This document shows positions 35,829 to 50,100 of a DNA stretch of 64,000 nt, in pieces; positions within the stretch are counted from its first letter, which is position 1, and each line of letters starts with the position of its first letter. Source of the stretch: Cyclospora cayetanensis (taxonomy: Eukaryota; Apicomplexa; Conoidasida; Eucoccidiorida; Eimeriidae); NCBI RefSeq assembly GCF_002999335.1, contig NW_020312258.1, positions 496,001 through 560,000 of the forward strand, read 5' to 3'. Position numbers and translations under genes: made by a program. The notes beneath the pieces were generated by a model, which was given only the letters and a program-made list of their open reading frames with translations, searched no databases and was not told the DNA's origin.

Positions 35829-36649
35829 AAGAAGAAATGCCCATTTCAAACCGTCCTTTATTCGCAACAATCAATTTATTCTCGGCTTTAAATAATCGCT
35901 TGTTGATAGTGAGAGCCGCAGCCTCTGCCTGAGAGGGCACCATTTCGGTCTGCCAGGCACGATTTCTTGGTGACGTTTAGGGGGATTGCGAGTCACAGTA
36001 GACTAATTCTTGTGGACGATGGAGGGGAAAGATAAATAGGTGAAATGTGAGGCTTGCCATGCCCAGTGCTAGGTAAATGAGCCTCGTAATGCCTGCAAAA
36101 AATACGAAGTTCAATCAAGACCACGCCTACCACAATGTTGTGGTCGATTTCACGCAGGAAATGCTATGTGTCCACTTTCAGTTGTTTTAAATAGCAGAAA
36201 TGTATGTAGCGCTTTTATAATACAAAACTGTAGATTTGAGAGCATTAAAGCCCAGAGGAACACATCACTACGTCAAATGAAAGAGCAATATTTTTATAAC
36301 TCTATCACCTACTTCCATCAAAACAGTGCCATTTTACTCACAAATGTAGAATTCTTGAATTGCTTTTAATAATGAACAGGAGCCCTATTGATGTTTCTTT
36401 AAGATTGTGCTCGCTTTGCAGTAGGGTAGGAAAGGACTCACCGTTACACTAATTATCTACCAGAGAGCTAGGTTTCGGATTGCTTGCTGCCTCCCTTGCA
36501 AGACTTGCTTATATGTTTCTTTTCTATGCATTGGCGTGTTCAAGGTGCAAGCTGCAGGTCACAGGTGCTCTACTAACAGCGCCCTTTCCGCTTTTCTGCC
36601 TTGCTGATGCGCAGTGAGCACAGCCATGCCTACTTCTGGATTTTACATT
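35829..36649. other. Intergenic stretch
   Basis: AT-rich, without an open frame that resembles a protein. It should contain the 3' ends of the protease (plus) and of the minus-strand membrane protein gene. Confidence 0.55.
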
Positions 36650-39390
36650 ACGAACCTGCGCTCCCACACCCATACCATAGCAGTGGCATTTTAATACACC
36701 AATGGCTAACCCAGTGAGAATTTCAGAAAATAAGGACGCAAGCAGAACGATGCAGACTAATCTCAATAACTTGAGGCGTGATGGACCGATTACATCGTAT
36801 TCAGTCAGCCCCATCAACAAGTACGCAAGAAACATGTTCATCTCACCGGCACTCACAAACTGCCGCCCTAGGCCCTCAGATGCTTCATTCGAATCCGTGT
36901 GAATCACCTGGTAAGTACGCCCAGACAATGCCACAGCTACTAGCTTCCCAGGCAGCACAGCGATTCTCTCACGCTCACACTGAAGCAGAACCATCATGGT
37001 TGTTTCTTTGCTTCTCATTACCAGAATACAAAGCGCGGCTACCAGATATAGGTAAGAGGCAACCCGTGAGATGATTCGTAGCTTTCTTCAACAAAACCAC
37101 CACTTTCAACAATTCATCTTGATTATCTTAGTGGCCTTGTTGCTAGCACCAATCGCGATTATTGTACACTACGCATACCCTAGATGTAGCGCCACGCCTA
37201 TCAGTATCTGTTCTAATTCTTTGGCGCGGGCGTTCGCCACCGTATTGGGGCGGCTGCCATGTAGAATAGTGATTTTGAATAATATCTTCCCTAACCAAGC
37301 TGACGCATTTTGTCCAAGTAACTTCACAGCATGGCCCTTCCTCAAAATTGTATAATAAGGCGTTGGCTCTAGTGCAAAACTAAAACTACGAGTAACTGCT
37401 ACAGTGCAGAACTTCATTGGTTTCACTACTAGTGTAACGCTCCACGCAGGCCGTGCATAAGAAGACACCTGGTCTTCAGCCCAAGAAAATTTTGTTAAAA
37501 GCTTCTGGATATTGTTGGACAAGCTATTTTTCCCATCCTTGCCCTCACCCCTTAGTATTTCGGCACGACGTGACAGCCACGGCTGGGGAGAGCGTTGCTG
37601 CGCAAGCATTCACAGCAAGCTGCACAGTGCACCTACCGCACAGGCATACAAATTTTATTTACATCATATTTTGCTAATGCTACTCTGCAGTAAATAGCGT
37701 GTACCCATAGCCAAACCAAGAGCCAATACTTTCACTTTTACTTTATCATATGTAACTGGTGCACTAAAAAGTACCAAGATGTAGCCTAGCCCCCCACGGC
37801 TTGTCTCCAAGGGGTCTAGGTATTTCTGCCTAGCTGGCCTGGAGGTGTTCTGTAAATGTAGATCTTCTGCTGATGGCAACTTGCTAGATCTTCCGGTTAG
37901 AACTTTTCATCGTTTTGTCCAATAAGCCCTTTGCCGCCCTCTACTTGCACGTGCTCTGCGGTGCGTTGCTCCCCAAAAGCTGAAGCTGCAGACAGATTGG
38001 CTCATGGAGGAGAGGAGGAAGAAAAGTGAAGGAGAATATAAGATGCGCGGAAAAATACTTTTGTGTCCTTACGCTAAACTATTGCTGAATGGAACAATTC
38101 ATTCAGTCTTGTTTTTTGGTATACAGCTTCGGAGTTTGTTTTCTTGCAGTTCTCGACCCAAGTATTACTGGAATTTGGATGAGTCTGCACACTTTGACTT
38201 TATATGATTATTCATTGCCACATGTAAGGTTTTTATGTACTGTGGATACCCGTAATTTTGGTGTGGTCGTGCATGCTATCGTTTGCAAGGGCGCAATAGA
38301 CATATATGAGCTTCAGCCCAAGCCACTGTCAGTCGTGAAAGAGTGTATCTTAAGACGAGAAATGTGTGTGGCACTATTGATGCGTTGTTCCTCTTGTGAA
38401 CTCACGCCAGGTACTATAAGCAGATTACACAGGCCTTATTGAATGTGGTCTTTAAAACAAGAACTTGCCGTTCAGTGTGTTTGGAGCGAGGTGGTTCCAC
38501 GCACTACAGATGGTAGAGAACGTGCCAGAACAGCAAAAGCAGCAAATTTCCGGGGTAGAAGATAATCAGAACACTGGATTTGAAGGCAATTGTGATGACT
38601 TTGGCGGCACGCCAGCTACACGCAACCGTAGACGCACTATTGCGCTCTGAGAGCCTCCCACAGGAACGTTGTTTCGGGCGCCTGCAGGACCCTTCTGCGA
38701 GATTGGGAGACCTCTGAAACTCTTGCCGATGTCTGCGTCATATCTATCCAGATTCTCATTTAGCGCTAGGTTGTGCATACGCATTCCAATGACGGTACAA
38801 AAGTACTACTTGCAGTCCCCAGAAAAAACTAATCGATTTTCCGGTGACTAGCGCAAGGCCGCAATCAGGACTGTCTCTATTCAATGCAAGATATGGCAGG
38901 ATTCACAGCAAGGAAGATAATGTGGTATCGGATATCCGTGTAGCTGTTCTCGTCTTTTCTCCATACGTACCGCACTTGGGCATGCTTCGAGTGATTCGAA
39001 GCCGAATCGTGTAAATTTGTACCCGTTCAACCCGAAAGGCATAGTTACCTCTAGTATTCCATAAACATGATATTTGGCGAGTGCTGCATTTGTACACTTT
39101 TCGCCTGTGCAGCAATAATAGAGCAGCCTGGTATTGGTAATACGAAAGTCACGAGGGAGGTCATTCAGTACACAGTGAGTGGCGTCCTTCACATAACCAG
39201 GTGCAATGCCATAGGTTAAATGCTGAACTTGTCAAGTCCACTGCTCTATTGTTGCTTGGCGTCATCATCCACGTCTTTGTGTTAAATTCTCGCCAACTCC
39301 GATTTTGTAATTTCCTGTCGCCGTATTTCCAGGAGCAGAAGCCACACTTGAGCATCTTATCGTCTGCAAGAGTAAATTTTAGAGCTTGTT
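36650..39390 (-). CDS. Putative membrane protein, possibly TMEM43-like; exon structure incomplete
   Basis: Minus-strand blocks look coding and keep the order of TMEM43 (LUMA) family text, though each match is weak. Block 1, 39369 to about 39200 after a TCTTGCAG acceptor, reads SWKYGDRKLQNRSW and FNTKTW...VDLTSSAFNLWH, comparable to the family's Tyr-Asn-Thr-x-Trp ... Ser-x-x-Phe ... His segment. Block 2, about 39178-39051, reads LYYCCTGEKC ... KYHVYGILE and ends at a GAG|GTAACT donor. Block 3, about 37018-36650, reads ERIAVLPGKLVAVALSG, AGEMNMFLAYLLMGL and KLLRLVCIVLLASLFSEILTGLAIGVL, that is, at least two TM helices. A further open block at 37609-37169 could belong. No start, stop or full splice chain was fixed. 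Plus-strand exons around 38100-38440 with plausible splice sites are a competing reading of the middle part. Confidence 0.33.
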
Positions 39391-40190
39391 TGAGCGTTAA
39401 GTTGTCTGGATAGCTCGTGTACCTCTGGAAAGTCTAAACTGTTAATAGTCCTTTCCCTTCTCGTTCTACGTGAGCACTGGGCGCTTGCTTACTGGAAACC
39501 GACCTTATGGGCGCACATGGTATCATTTTTGGCACTGTGTCTACAAATTGTTAGATAATATCAAGAATTTCAGCTAAATATGGCATTCTAGGACTCTGTC
39601 CTATGAGGCATGCGGTGGAACCAGCGTGGCTTCATTGCTCCCCTGAACTAAAACGAATACCAAGCCTCGTATGAAGCACGCAGGAATAGAAGTGATTATG
39701 AGAGATTAAAGCAGCCAGCATGTCTGAATTATTTCAATCTTTTGGTTATATGTTTTCACAGACAAGCACTCGGGAGCCGCTGCTCACGGAAAGTTGTCAG
39801 CGGCACTGGACTCACCGGTCAGCTTGGGAAATACCCCTGCAGCACAAAGGATCTGGGGGATGCATGCCGAGCATTGTCCGCAGAGAGCTGCAAGCTAAAA
39901 ATATCTTCTCCAATATCAGCTAATATCCCATGCATAGCAAAAACCCTCATTACCACCGCAACATACACGTTGGCTATCAGTCGGTCCCACCAAATATCCA
40001 GACTTTATGCACGCCAGCTCAGGAAAGGTCGTAGCAAAAACAGGAGAAACAAGAAGACGCTCAACAGGCATTCAACTGAGTGGCACGCTAGAGCGACTCC
40101 AGATTCGACTCTGGACCTGCCCCAGATGGGGCATCGGGGACTGGCTTCACTGAGGCCCCAGGCTGAAACTATGCACAGTGGCTAGAACAA
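39391..40190. other. Stretch upstream of the 40191 gene
   Basis: A plus frame (39742-40185) is open for 147 residues but reads as basic, Ser/Thr-rich text with no domain. It may hold the 5' end of the minus-strand membrane protein gene and the promoter of the 40191 gene. Nothing else seen. Confidence 0.4.
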
Positions 40191-40901
40191 ATGGCGTTTT
40201 CAATAAGTTTTCATCCGTTTTTTTTCCTGATCGGGTCGGTGCTGCAGCTCAGACCCTCTTTTGCATTGTGGCCTTCACCGAGTCCCAGACAAGCCGGGCC
40301 GTTGCCTTCGCTTTCCCTCGGACAACTTTTACTACTTGGGTCTACTGCTACGGAAAGGGCCACAAACGTGATCCAGCAGAATAGCGCCCTTGAAAGTAAG
40401 GAGCGGAGACTGCGGTCACATGTTGACAACAGCGAGTTCTCTCATAATGATGTCGATGGTAATCTTGAGAATGGACGCAGCGCCATGTTGCCACTGTCTG
40501 ATACAGCAGTAGAATTCTCCAATATGGAGCTTGGGGTGACACAGGTAGGCACACACAGCTCCGGTGGTGGGCTTACATCATCAGAGTCCCTCACGGGTAA
40601 CCTGCTCCTGCAGCCCACACATGGAACCCCCATCATGCTTCCTTCGGACTACAACCCGAACTACTATATGCGCAAAAAAGAGTGCGCTCTTATGGGAGAG
40701 TTTTCGGTCTCCTGCAGTCTCACTAGGCTGGAACTGGGCTTCATTATATGTGCCGCAGCTCTGCTGCTGCTTTGTTTAGCAATCGGGACCTATTTTGCCA
40801 TACGTTTCATTACTGAACGCACTCCTGGTCATCTAGGAGATATGCATAAGGCCGAAGGCCAACAAAAACTGCTTCGACTGAGGTCAAACACCCCAGGATG
40901 A
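40191..40901 (+). CDS. Hypothetical secreted/single-pass membrane protein
   Basis: A 236-residue single-exon frame from ATG. The N-terminus (MAFSISFHPFFFLIGSVLQL) looks like a signal peptide. The middle is polar and Ser/Thr/Asn-rich. A clear TM helix (about residues 183-208: LELGFIICAAALLLLC and on to FAIRF) is followed by a short, charged tail of about 28 residues. This is the layout of a type I membrane or dense-granule-like protein of coccidia, but no named family was recognised. The frame is the longest in the neighbourhood and there is no sign of introns. It is convergent with the end of IFT172. Confidence 0.65.
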   Translation: MAFSISFHPFFFLIGSVLQLRPSFALWPSPSPRQAGPLPSLSLGQLLLLGSTATERATNVIQQNSALESKERRLRSHVDNSEFSHNDVDGNLENGRSAMLPLSDTAVEFSNMELGVTQVGTHSSGGGLTSSESLTGNLLLQPTHGTPIMLPSDYNPNYYMRKKECALMGEFSVSCSLTRLELGFIICAAALLLLCLAIGTYFAIRFITERTPGHLGDMHKAEGQQKLLRLRSNTPG

Positions 40902-41192
40902 AACCGTTACTGACGGGACTCCCAGGTTTTTTTAGACGCCAACGATCGCTCTCGCGTAAGACCGAAAGGCATCGCGATTTGATTTTTTTATAGCGTGATC
41001 GCGCAAAAGTCACATTAGACACACCACGTGGTGTAGCAGACATACTCGTGGTTACGTCTGGCAAATAAACACTGGGAAGCTAGCTCGCCTTAAAGCCTCA
41101 AAGCCAATACTCAGCAAGGCTTCACGCATGTCCACTTCTGATTTTCGCAATTCCAGCAAGCACTCAGAAGAAGGGCGAAGGCGTCTGCATAT

Positions 41193-44100
41193 CTACACAT
41201 TATGCTCATTCATTGCAGATAAACACCACGGGCACCTGCTGAAGTGCCGAGTGTAGAGCGCTAGATCAGACGAAGCTGCGGGACTGTCGCACTCATTACA
41301 GAAGCTCCTGTGGCCTTTGGGAATCGGAAAGCCAGTGACGATGCAAGGCTCGTGTTCCTTGCTACATGCCACGCAGGTGACAGCCCAGCTACAAACCGAG
41401 GCACCGCATCCATCGCAAATACTGCAGTAGCAGCACGAAAAACACTTTGAACCCTTCACTGACAACAAAAGAATAGCCAAATGGACCAAAATGATTGTCG
41501 CAGGCTACAGCTGGTATCATTTTTAAAAAAACAAAGTGGGTTTTTTAAATAAAAGGAAATAGGGCTGCTGCCTGCGGCGTCCGCTACAGTACGCACCTAG
41601 TTGGTATTTCTGGTTTAACTGCAGGGTTAACACTCCATCCCAGCACGAGGTCTCTTGCTTGTTCCTGCTGGACGCTTGGCCTGAGGAGTATATCTAATTT
41701 GCCATATTTTAAAGCATGCATGAATGTCGCCGAGCCAAAAAAGGTTGTTTCGAAATGATGCTGGGAGATAGGGATTGTTTCACCTAATTTGTTTGCACAC
41801 CGGAATTCGATGAGGCATCATCAGTGAAACACTTTTTCTAGATCAGGAGCCAGAACCCACAGATCGATTGCGTAAGGAAGACGTACACGGAATGGTCCTT
41901 TGGAAGAGTGTCGGTTTTGGGTATTGGCAATCCCATTTCTCTAAAGGGCCGACCGTCGAAACTTGCCAGTTCTCTCTCATCGATAAAGTCAGCCAAATCC
42001 AGATATCTGCAATGAAGCACAATCCTAATGGAGACAACTAAAGCCCAAGTAGCTTCTCAAAACCAAAAGTAGAAATAATCGAAGATAGCAGACACGAAAC
42101 CCAAGGAAAACAAAAACGGGAAAGTGGAGGAATGCAGTGTATACTCTAAGGGCCAACAATAAGTACTGCACCTGTTAAGCAGCCAAAACGCAGCAGACCC
42201 CCAGCCAGCCTGATTAGACTTGACGCCAGCACGGTAATAAAGCCAATCTAAGCATGGGTCGCCCTCAGAAAACCTGTATGATAGTACATGTCATGCCAGT
42301 AGAGCAGGGAATGCCCCAACCCTTTATGTGGGTTTTCCAAAAGAACTCAGGCAGTCAACGAGCTGATGTGTTACGTTGAAGTGCACTAGCGGGAGCGCCT
42401 TTCAGCTGTTCTACATATACCAGCAAAAAACTAACCGCAAGACCGATATAGCGGCTTTTGCTGCCAACTCCTTTAGTTCTGGCTGTCCTTCGCAATCACT
42501 GATAAGGCATTCAAAATGAGCACGGAGTAGCTTCCGGGTAGCCTTGTGCCTTTCTTCACCATGTACTGAACAAGGACGAGGAAATGTGCCTTTATTTGTA
42601 GCCGTTTCACCTTTCCCTAGCAACCTGAGCATGTTAGTTTCCTCACCAACAGCTGAACGGCTGATTAGTTTTCTGTCGAAGAATGAAGCTCTCTAGACTT
42701 TCGATGACAGTATTATTAGCTGATAGTAAACTGAAAGACAGCTCTTACTTGGAGTACATCTGTTTGATGACAGCAAAAGGATTGCTTGCTGCTGTGGTGC
42801 CTTCAGAGGCATCGTCCATTTGTCCTTCTTCCTGATGTGTACTTTTACTAAAACTATGCCTTTCCAGTTGCTGTTTTAGGTGGCAGACCTCAAGAGTTGA
42901 CGTGACACGCTCGCAAAGAGGCCAAACATGCTCTACAACCAATCCTCCGAATTTCCCCAGTGTTTCAGCTGCCTCCACGGCAGACCCCAATTCCATCAGA
43001 GTCTAAGAACGCACAAATAATTGAGCGCCGCAACTAGCTTAGTTTCTTTTTCGGATAGAGGCTGCCTGGTAGCCATGAAATATCTGGTACTAGGCAAAAG
43101 ACAGGGAGGCGAAGCTGAGGGACATTTTAGACTGCGTTCCAATACCTCTGTACTTGCTTATATATCTCACGCACTTGTACACGGGTTTTAAGCAGCTGGC
43201 TGAGTAGGGGGTGTTGCTGTTCGCTGGCTATGTCCAAACACCTGGCCCACTCATTAGCTTCAGCCAGCAACATCAGAGCACTCTCTGTGTCGCCTGACTT
43301 CAGCAGGCCGTCTATGTCCCCCCGTGTCTTCAGCTGCATACTCCGGCATCGTGCCAATTCTGCCTCTGCATCGACTCCAAGAGAGCTCGCCACTGCACTA
43401 GCTCGCTCCCATTCCTCCGCCGAGATGTAGCACTGCATCGAGAATAAACAGCAGACGTCTTGCGAATAACATTCCGTGCATGTCATCTATATCCATGCAT
43501 GCAAAAAGTAGATACTCTACTTTGGTAGGCGCGCTCATTTGCTGCAGCTTGAATTAAAACCCGTATTCTACTTCAGGATCCTGATTGTTCCCTGCCTTTA
43601 AAGCCTCTTTCCCACGGCTAGCTGCCATGTAAAGCTCCCCGGCAGAGGCAAGATCGCCGGCAAGCCGTAGCTTCTGCGCTACTGCAGATGCTACAGCCGC
43701 ATGCCGCGAGGGTCCGAGTGCCCGGGCAAGCGTCACCTACGGCATTAGCAGAAGCAAACAAAACAACTCGTTGTCTCTGGTCCTCTTGCCGTACTCCTTG
43801 AGACCCTTCTGGTGCTACAAGACTTACGTGCGGTGATGTTCCCGGAATGAAACTGACTATTCTACATTTAAACTTTAGCATATTGAAAGGGTGTGGAAGT
43901 ACTGCGGTCATCCAAAAAGGGCGCAACTCCTGGAGATCGGCAGTGAGTACTTCGCCCGTTGAGAGGCAGACATCTATTGCGTTTTCAGTTGCTCCGACTC
44001 CTTCTAACGCCTGATTAACGGATTTGGACACCCGCTTAGAGCCTTTAAGTTTTTTTTGAATGAATATCCGCGGTAAGGGTATTAGGTTGCCAGTCGAACG

Positions 44101-47100
44101 GCAGAACACGGGTTTCTCTCTGCAGTTTTGTGGGAGACAGCCGTGCGACTGGTCTGAATGGCGTACTTTGCAGAACTCTCGAAGTTCCTGTATCGATTCG
44201 AACTGCGGCTTCTTATTGTTATACTGCTGAAGCACCCACGGTAACATCTCCTTTGCCTTCTCCCCACACAGGCGAACCGCGGCGGCCCACTGCTCCTTCC
44301 GCAAGAGGAGCTGAACTACTAGATCGGCTCTCCCTGCTTCTAACAAGGCCGCCTGAGCTCCCTGGAAGGCAGCAGAGGACAGGTACTATGAGCGGTGAAA
44401 GCCTTCTACTCTGGGGTCATCCGAAAATTCTCGCTGTTCGGTAACGAGGTATTGTGATGAATGCTGAGCTATCAGGAACACGAGTCTCTGGGAAACGAGG
44501 CACATGCTACTTGCGCCTTTTGGTACTGGGAAGGCATGGACCTCGAGATCCTCAGAAAGTACACAAGTCTTAGCCTGCTCCATCAATAGTTGCTGCAAGG
44601 CTGCTGGCCGAAATTGTCTCGAAAGTCGCACGGCTTCCGTCCACTTGCCCTGAGTTTTGGATAGCCAGCCAGGAGCACGTCTCTCTATGAATGTGCATCT
44701 AATCGTCGTGGCTGTCACACAATCTCTTGGGACTACACCAGTGGCAGACATGGGGTTAATGTCCATTTGCATGTACGGACACGTTTCTTGTAGAGTGCGA
44801 TGGCCGCTTCAGGAGCTTGTGCCTTCAAGTATGCGTTTTCAGCCTCAGACGTGTCTCCAGAAGCCTCTTTATGCCTTCCTAGCTGCATATAAACCTCCTT
44901 TGTCTTTTCTAAACAATGCTTCCTTGCAGTCTCTATCGCCAGAGGGAATTCTCGGTTTTCTACCGCCAACTCTACTGCAGCGCCACACTCCCCCCGCTGA
45001 GCCAATTCGCACAAGGCAGGAAGGCAATAAGGCAAGCCAATGCAAATCTACTTGAGTGTTGGTATGGCGCTAATCATCCCACCAAACAGCTCCTGCAGGT
45101 AGTACGATGCACATTGATCGGCTTTTGGTAGTATCTGTCTTACTCTGCTCCCTGCCTGGTGTTGATGCTATTACTGTTGCCAGTCTCCAGCGTACCTCAA
45201 CCAACATTTGTACAGCAGCTTTTGGGCCCCGTAAACGTAGGAGCTTTTGGGCGTGACGCAGGCACATGCGCCGACTAGCAGCGGCTCCCCCTTCAGACGC
45301 CGCCACGCGGCAAGCAGCAGCCCAGTCTTCAACGTCAGCGTACATGTCGGCCGCTTGTTGCCATGCCCCACAAGCTGAAACCACAAAATCCATCCAACAT
45401 GAAGCCGGCAGCTTACCAAAGTCTGCTACGACTTTGTGTGGCGGTCTTCTCTTGCGTCGTTCCCCCTTCACGGATCTAGTAAGCTGCTACAATGCAAATC
45501 CTTGAGCGTGAACTAGAAGCCAGCATTCCATGTATAAAATAGGGACACAGCATGGACCCTAATGTGTCGGCTTACCTAGAAAAAAGCGTTCGGCATCGGA
45601 ATAGCTACCGATGTCAGCGAGTCGCGAGGCTAGCCGCATACAGATAGCATCGCGCTCGGCAGGGCTGCAGCGCACGGAAGCAATAAAACAGCGAGAGAAG
45701 AGGCGTTAATCACAACTACAGACCTCCTGTAGTGGCTCAGCAGCTCATAGGAAACTCTGACGAGAAGGGATGAGAAAAAGCCGCTTTGCACACAACACAA
45801 GGCTTTTGTGAAGCGAAAGTGAACTATTGGTGGACCAATACGCAAAATTGCTCAGGTCCTGATTTAGGCCACTTAAAATGCGTGCGTCCGTTCGTGGAAC
45901 GCAATGAAAACTGCCGAAAATTGCTTACAGTGCCGTATGGCCTAGTTAGCAAATGGGCTTGCGTGTTTCTTCTGTCAGGAAGTTGCTTACCACTGAGTGT
46001 CAATAAGAAGTATGAGCCGGTCAAACTGGCTGTGCGTTTGCAGCAATTGGAGAGCTCCCTGGACGTCACCTATGGCCAGCAGCACTGCTTCAGCGTCCTA
46101 AGAGAGTGCTCGATGAGCAAGGACCCATCAAGGCAAGGCAGGAAACAGAATAGCAACACATCTGTGGCACGCGTTGGAGAAACATTTCTCTACATATTCA
46201 TTGTTCGTCCCGATATTGACTTCTTGTAGTCTCTTGTTATATTGTTCTTTTAGATGGAGTACAATAGTTTCAAGGGTTTCTGATAAGAAACGGATGCGGA
46301 GGCTTCAAGTCATACCTCGAATTTTTTTCCGGCCGCCAACTGCTGCGCAAGCTGCTGCATAAAAGGGCGTAACTTTTCTCTTGATGGGGCGTTTCTAACA
46401 ATCTGTGTCACAGAAATCACGAGATACAAAGCACAGATGAGCCAGTTTTGCCATTGGGAACGCCACACTGCAGCAGCTGCATTCTTACGATATTGCTAGC
46501 CAGTCCCATATGCCGTTTGAGGTCATGAAGCCCTCTCGCAGAATAATCATTATCTGTGTCAGCCAGGGCCACAGCTTGCCTTAAGCGCTATTGCTAATTG
46601 TCCACGTTCTAGACGCATCCTAACAGCTCTTTCCACGGCATCTGCCTACACGATGGCAGCCATATCAAATTGCTGAGCCTTACCATTGAAGATGAAGCAA
46701 GCGTCTAAGGCACAGGCCTTTGAACGCCCCAGCCCGACGAGCAGGTGGCGTTTTCTTTTCAGTCAAAGTAGGTAGTACAACAAAAAATAAGCTTCTACAA
46801 GGTGTTAGCATTTTTTGAAGTGCCGTTGGGACAGGCACTTGGAAGACATGGACTTATCAAGTGTTGTGCATCAATGTATCAGATAGTATAAACCACTACT
46901 GACCTCAAGATACGCTTGCTCAGCCTCAGACATGTCTCCTTGATCTTCAAGTTTTCGGGCCACTGCTAGCAACTTCTGGACAGACGCTTCATCTCTTTGT
47001 CCTTTTAACAGCTGCCGGGCCTTCTGCCAAAGTCCGCCGCTTAGGCAAGCCTCAACAGCGTTATCCTTGCATCCCGCTTTGATAAAATGTGCCACTGCTT

Positions 47101-50100
47101 CTTCAACCTAAACACACAGCTAGGTCTGTTTCCTATTGAAAAGCTGTACACGGACAGGTAGAAGGATCTCGGAGCCCATTGGCTCAACAACCTGTTAAAG
47201 AAACGTTGCCCGTATCATGCTTCTGGACGTACGCTTGTACCATCATGGGCACGTATCACTATCGATTCCGTATCTTTAGCCACTAATAAAAGCTTTAGCA
47301 AGTGTACAAGAATTTTCCAAATAAACTTAAGCATTGCCAAGCTTACTTTCCCTTCTTCCAAATTAGCTTCTGCCCAGCTTTTGTACAGACTGGGCAACGC
47401 ATCACGTGCCACCGCCTCGGCAATCGCCACTGCCTTCGGAAAGTTTCGGCACTTTCTGCAATTTTTGAACACCACACTCCTCTAAGCGTTGGGATGGAAG
47501 CTGCTGTGTGCGTGTGAATAAGCAGGCCACCTCTGGCGGATTGGCGGTGCTTCAAGAGCAAACCATGGGAACTGCAGGGGCTTGCATCTTACTGGTGCAA
47601 AGACAAGGCTTTTCTCCAATGCCCTAAGTGTGCCAACAAATCTGCTGCCACCTCATGAAGGTCGATCCTTTTTAGTTCTTCGACAGTGCTCTCAATAAGC
47701 TTGGGAGAGAACATCCCGACTGGTACGAATCCTCTAAGGTCATCCACTTTCCCTTGTGCATTCTGAATCCCCAAAGGCTGGCCAGGAGAAGTTTCTGCGG
47801 GAGGCAAAGACTTGCAAATGAGAGCAGCTGCCTTGGCAGGAACTCGGCCTTTGAGAAACAGCTCTGCTGCCTCTTTCACTTGTCCCTCTCTAGCGAAAAT
47901 GCCAGCTGCCTCTTCGAACTGCACGGAAGACGAAGCAGGAACCAAACTCAAAGCTGTGTATACATTGGCAGCCTCAGGCAATCAGTTTGTTTCCCAAAAC
48001 CTTTATCACGGCAGCTGACATACGCAAGCATGCAATACGGTTTAAGATCCACTAGCTAGCCGGGTTGCTTCTGCGTTCGTAAACAATGAAACAGCATACT
48101 CTCTGTTCCTTGAGCAGCCATTCTTTGTATTGATGCTTTATGTTCTCTGCTTGTGATGCATCGTGCTGCTCCAGCACTCGTATACAGTCGGTCCATCTGC
48201 AAATAAAGTGCAAACATCTACGAAAAAGCCTTGATACCTCGTGTTGTCCGTAGTTTATTTTGATCATTAGCAGCTCCGAATGTTCATTTGCTGCGAAGAA
48301 TAAGAACTTCAATCGGCAGCAAGCAGTACCGGGAGAGGTTAACGCGACTCATGGAGCCACTGCCTTCAAAGCAGCTGCTGTGTGCAAGCGGTTTGTGAGC
48401 GTAGAAATAAAGCACACAAGAATTAATGGAGTGGACGACACCTATGTAGTTGCAGGTACATCTTCACAACTTCAGTAGTGTTTCCTTGCTGAAGAAGTAG
48501 TTTTTCTGCTTGCGAGAATTCGCCTTTGAAGGCCGCGATGCTAAAAAATTGATCAAGGAGATGTATGAGTGAAAAAAGCAAAAAACATGTTCTCAAGTAG
48601 GTGGGGTAAGGACATTTCATCCAGATACTTTCGTGCTTGTGAGTCTCGCGTCTGCATCTTCCGTGGAGCTGTCAAGCTATTTGCCTAATAAGATCTTGAG
48701 TATATCAGAACTGCGAGTGAGCCCGTTGTTGCTAGTTGCCTCTGGTGCTTAGAAGACCCATAAACATGGTACACACATAGACGTGGATCCAACTTTCCAC
48801 TAAATGCGAAACCTGCTTGCAATAAGCCTACGACGTATGTTTCGCCGCTGACCCTGCTTTTTGCCGTATTATTCTCGCCTCTATACTCTTCTCAGTGTTT
48901 CCCAAGCCACGGTCTTCAAGCAAGCCCTCCAGGAACTGCGCATCTGCTATATCTCCTGCGGCTGCCGCTGCCCGGGCTGCGAGGGTTATCCGCTGCTGAA
49001 GGGCCTCCAGCATTCTACTGTCTACTTGTTCTCGCTCAGCAAGCAACATCTCAAGTGAGGTGTTGTCGAGCAAGGAAGCCCTTAAGCGGCGCCACCGCTC
49101 GCGTGTAGCCGCTGACTCCGGCAAATTTGAAAGTAAAGACAGTGCCTATTGTATTCATGCGCAAAGAGCTCAGCATCAAGGCCAACAATGCATCGGAATC
49201 ACTTTGATCGAGTATCTACCGACGGTATTGGAGAGCTTTAAACATTGAATGCTAAGGATTCAGGGGACTCTTGCGATGCCTCGCAGTATTGCTTCTTCCA
49301 TGTGTACACACCTCTTCATATTGACGAAGGCCAAGGCAGCGCTCGTACTTCATCTTCAAGGGACAAAGACAATGGCGCTCTTCTGTTCCATTCCGAGTCT
49401 TTACCACTAGTACTACTTCCTCCTGCCCATCTGAAGAGTTATTTAGTATGTCGCCATGGCAGGCTTCAAGACCAATTAAAGAGCCATTGGCCTGAATCAC
49501 GTCGATGCTTCTGAAATTTTCAACGTTATACCTGTGAATACAAATAATTTCACAAACATGGCTACTGTCAAGCCTTTTACTTCTCAAACAGGCCCTCCTT
49601 GTCTTTTAGGGTGCGGATCTAGCAGCGACAAACGTGGAGACCTCCCTGGCAAGGACAAAAAAACCTCTCAATAATTATATCAAACTGGCACAGGAGAGCC
49701 ATTTCATGCCGGTTGTGCCACTGCGTGGTAGCGGCCAACGGATTACATAAGCTACAGCGTCAACAACGTGCACGCCGTAATCTTAATAGTCTCGCTTGAT
49801 ACCAAATAAAGATGTCGTGATTCTTCTGGGCAACAAGTAGACCCTTGTCGCTCAGCATAGCTGCTTTCGAGCAGTTGGTAAGAAGCACGTGACGCCGCAA
49901 CGACTGTTCTGTCTTTCCTTCATCATCCAGAGGAGCTATCATTAGTTGCCCTTCTCCTGTTACGAAGACTATGCTTCTGGCAATACCACACCATGCATGT
50001 AAACCCCAAGCAAGGTACTTCTTCTGTGCAGCAGCCTCATTACCATCCCTTCCTTGGGAGTTTTGCCGATTGCATGCGGTATCGTTTAAGTGCATGTGCT

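Noticed and set aside
38004..38442. Plus-strand frames with a plausible acceptor (TTCTTGCAG) and donor (CACAT|GTAAGG)
   Set aside because: No family match and no splice chain in phase; competing minus-strand blocks in the same region are slightly better supported.
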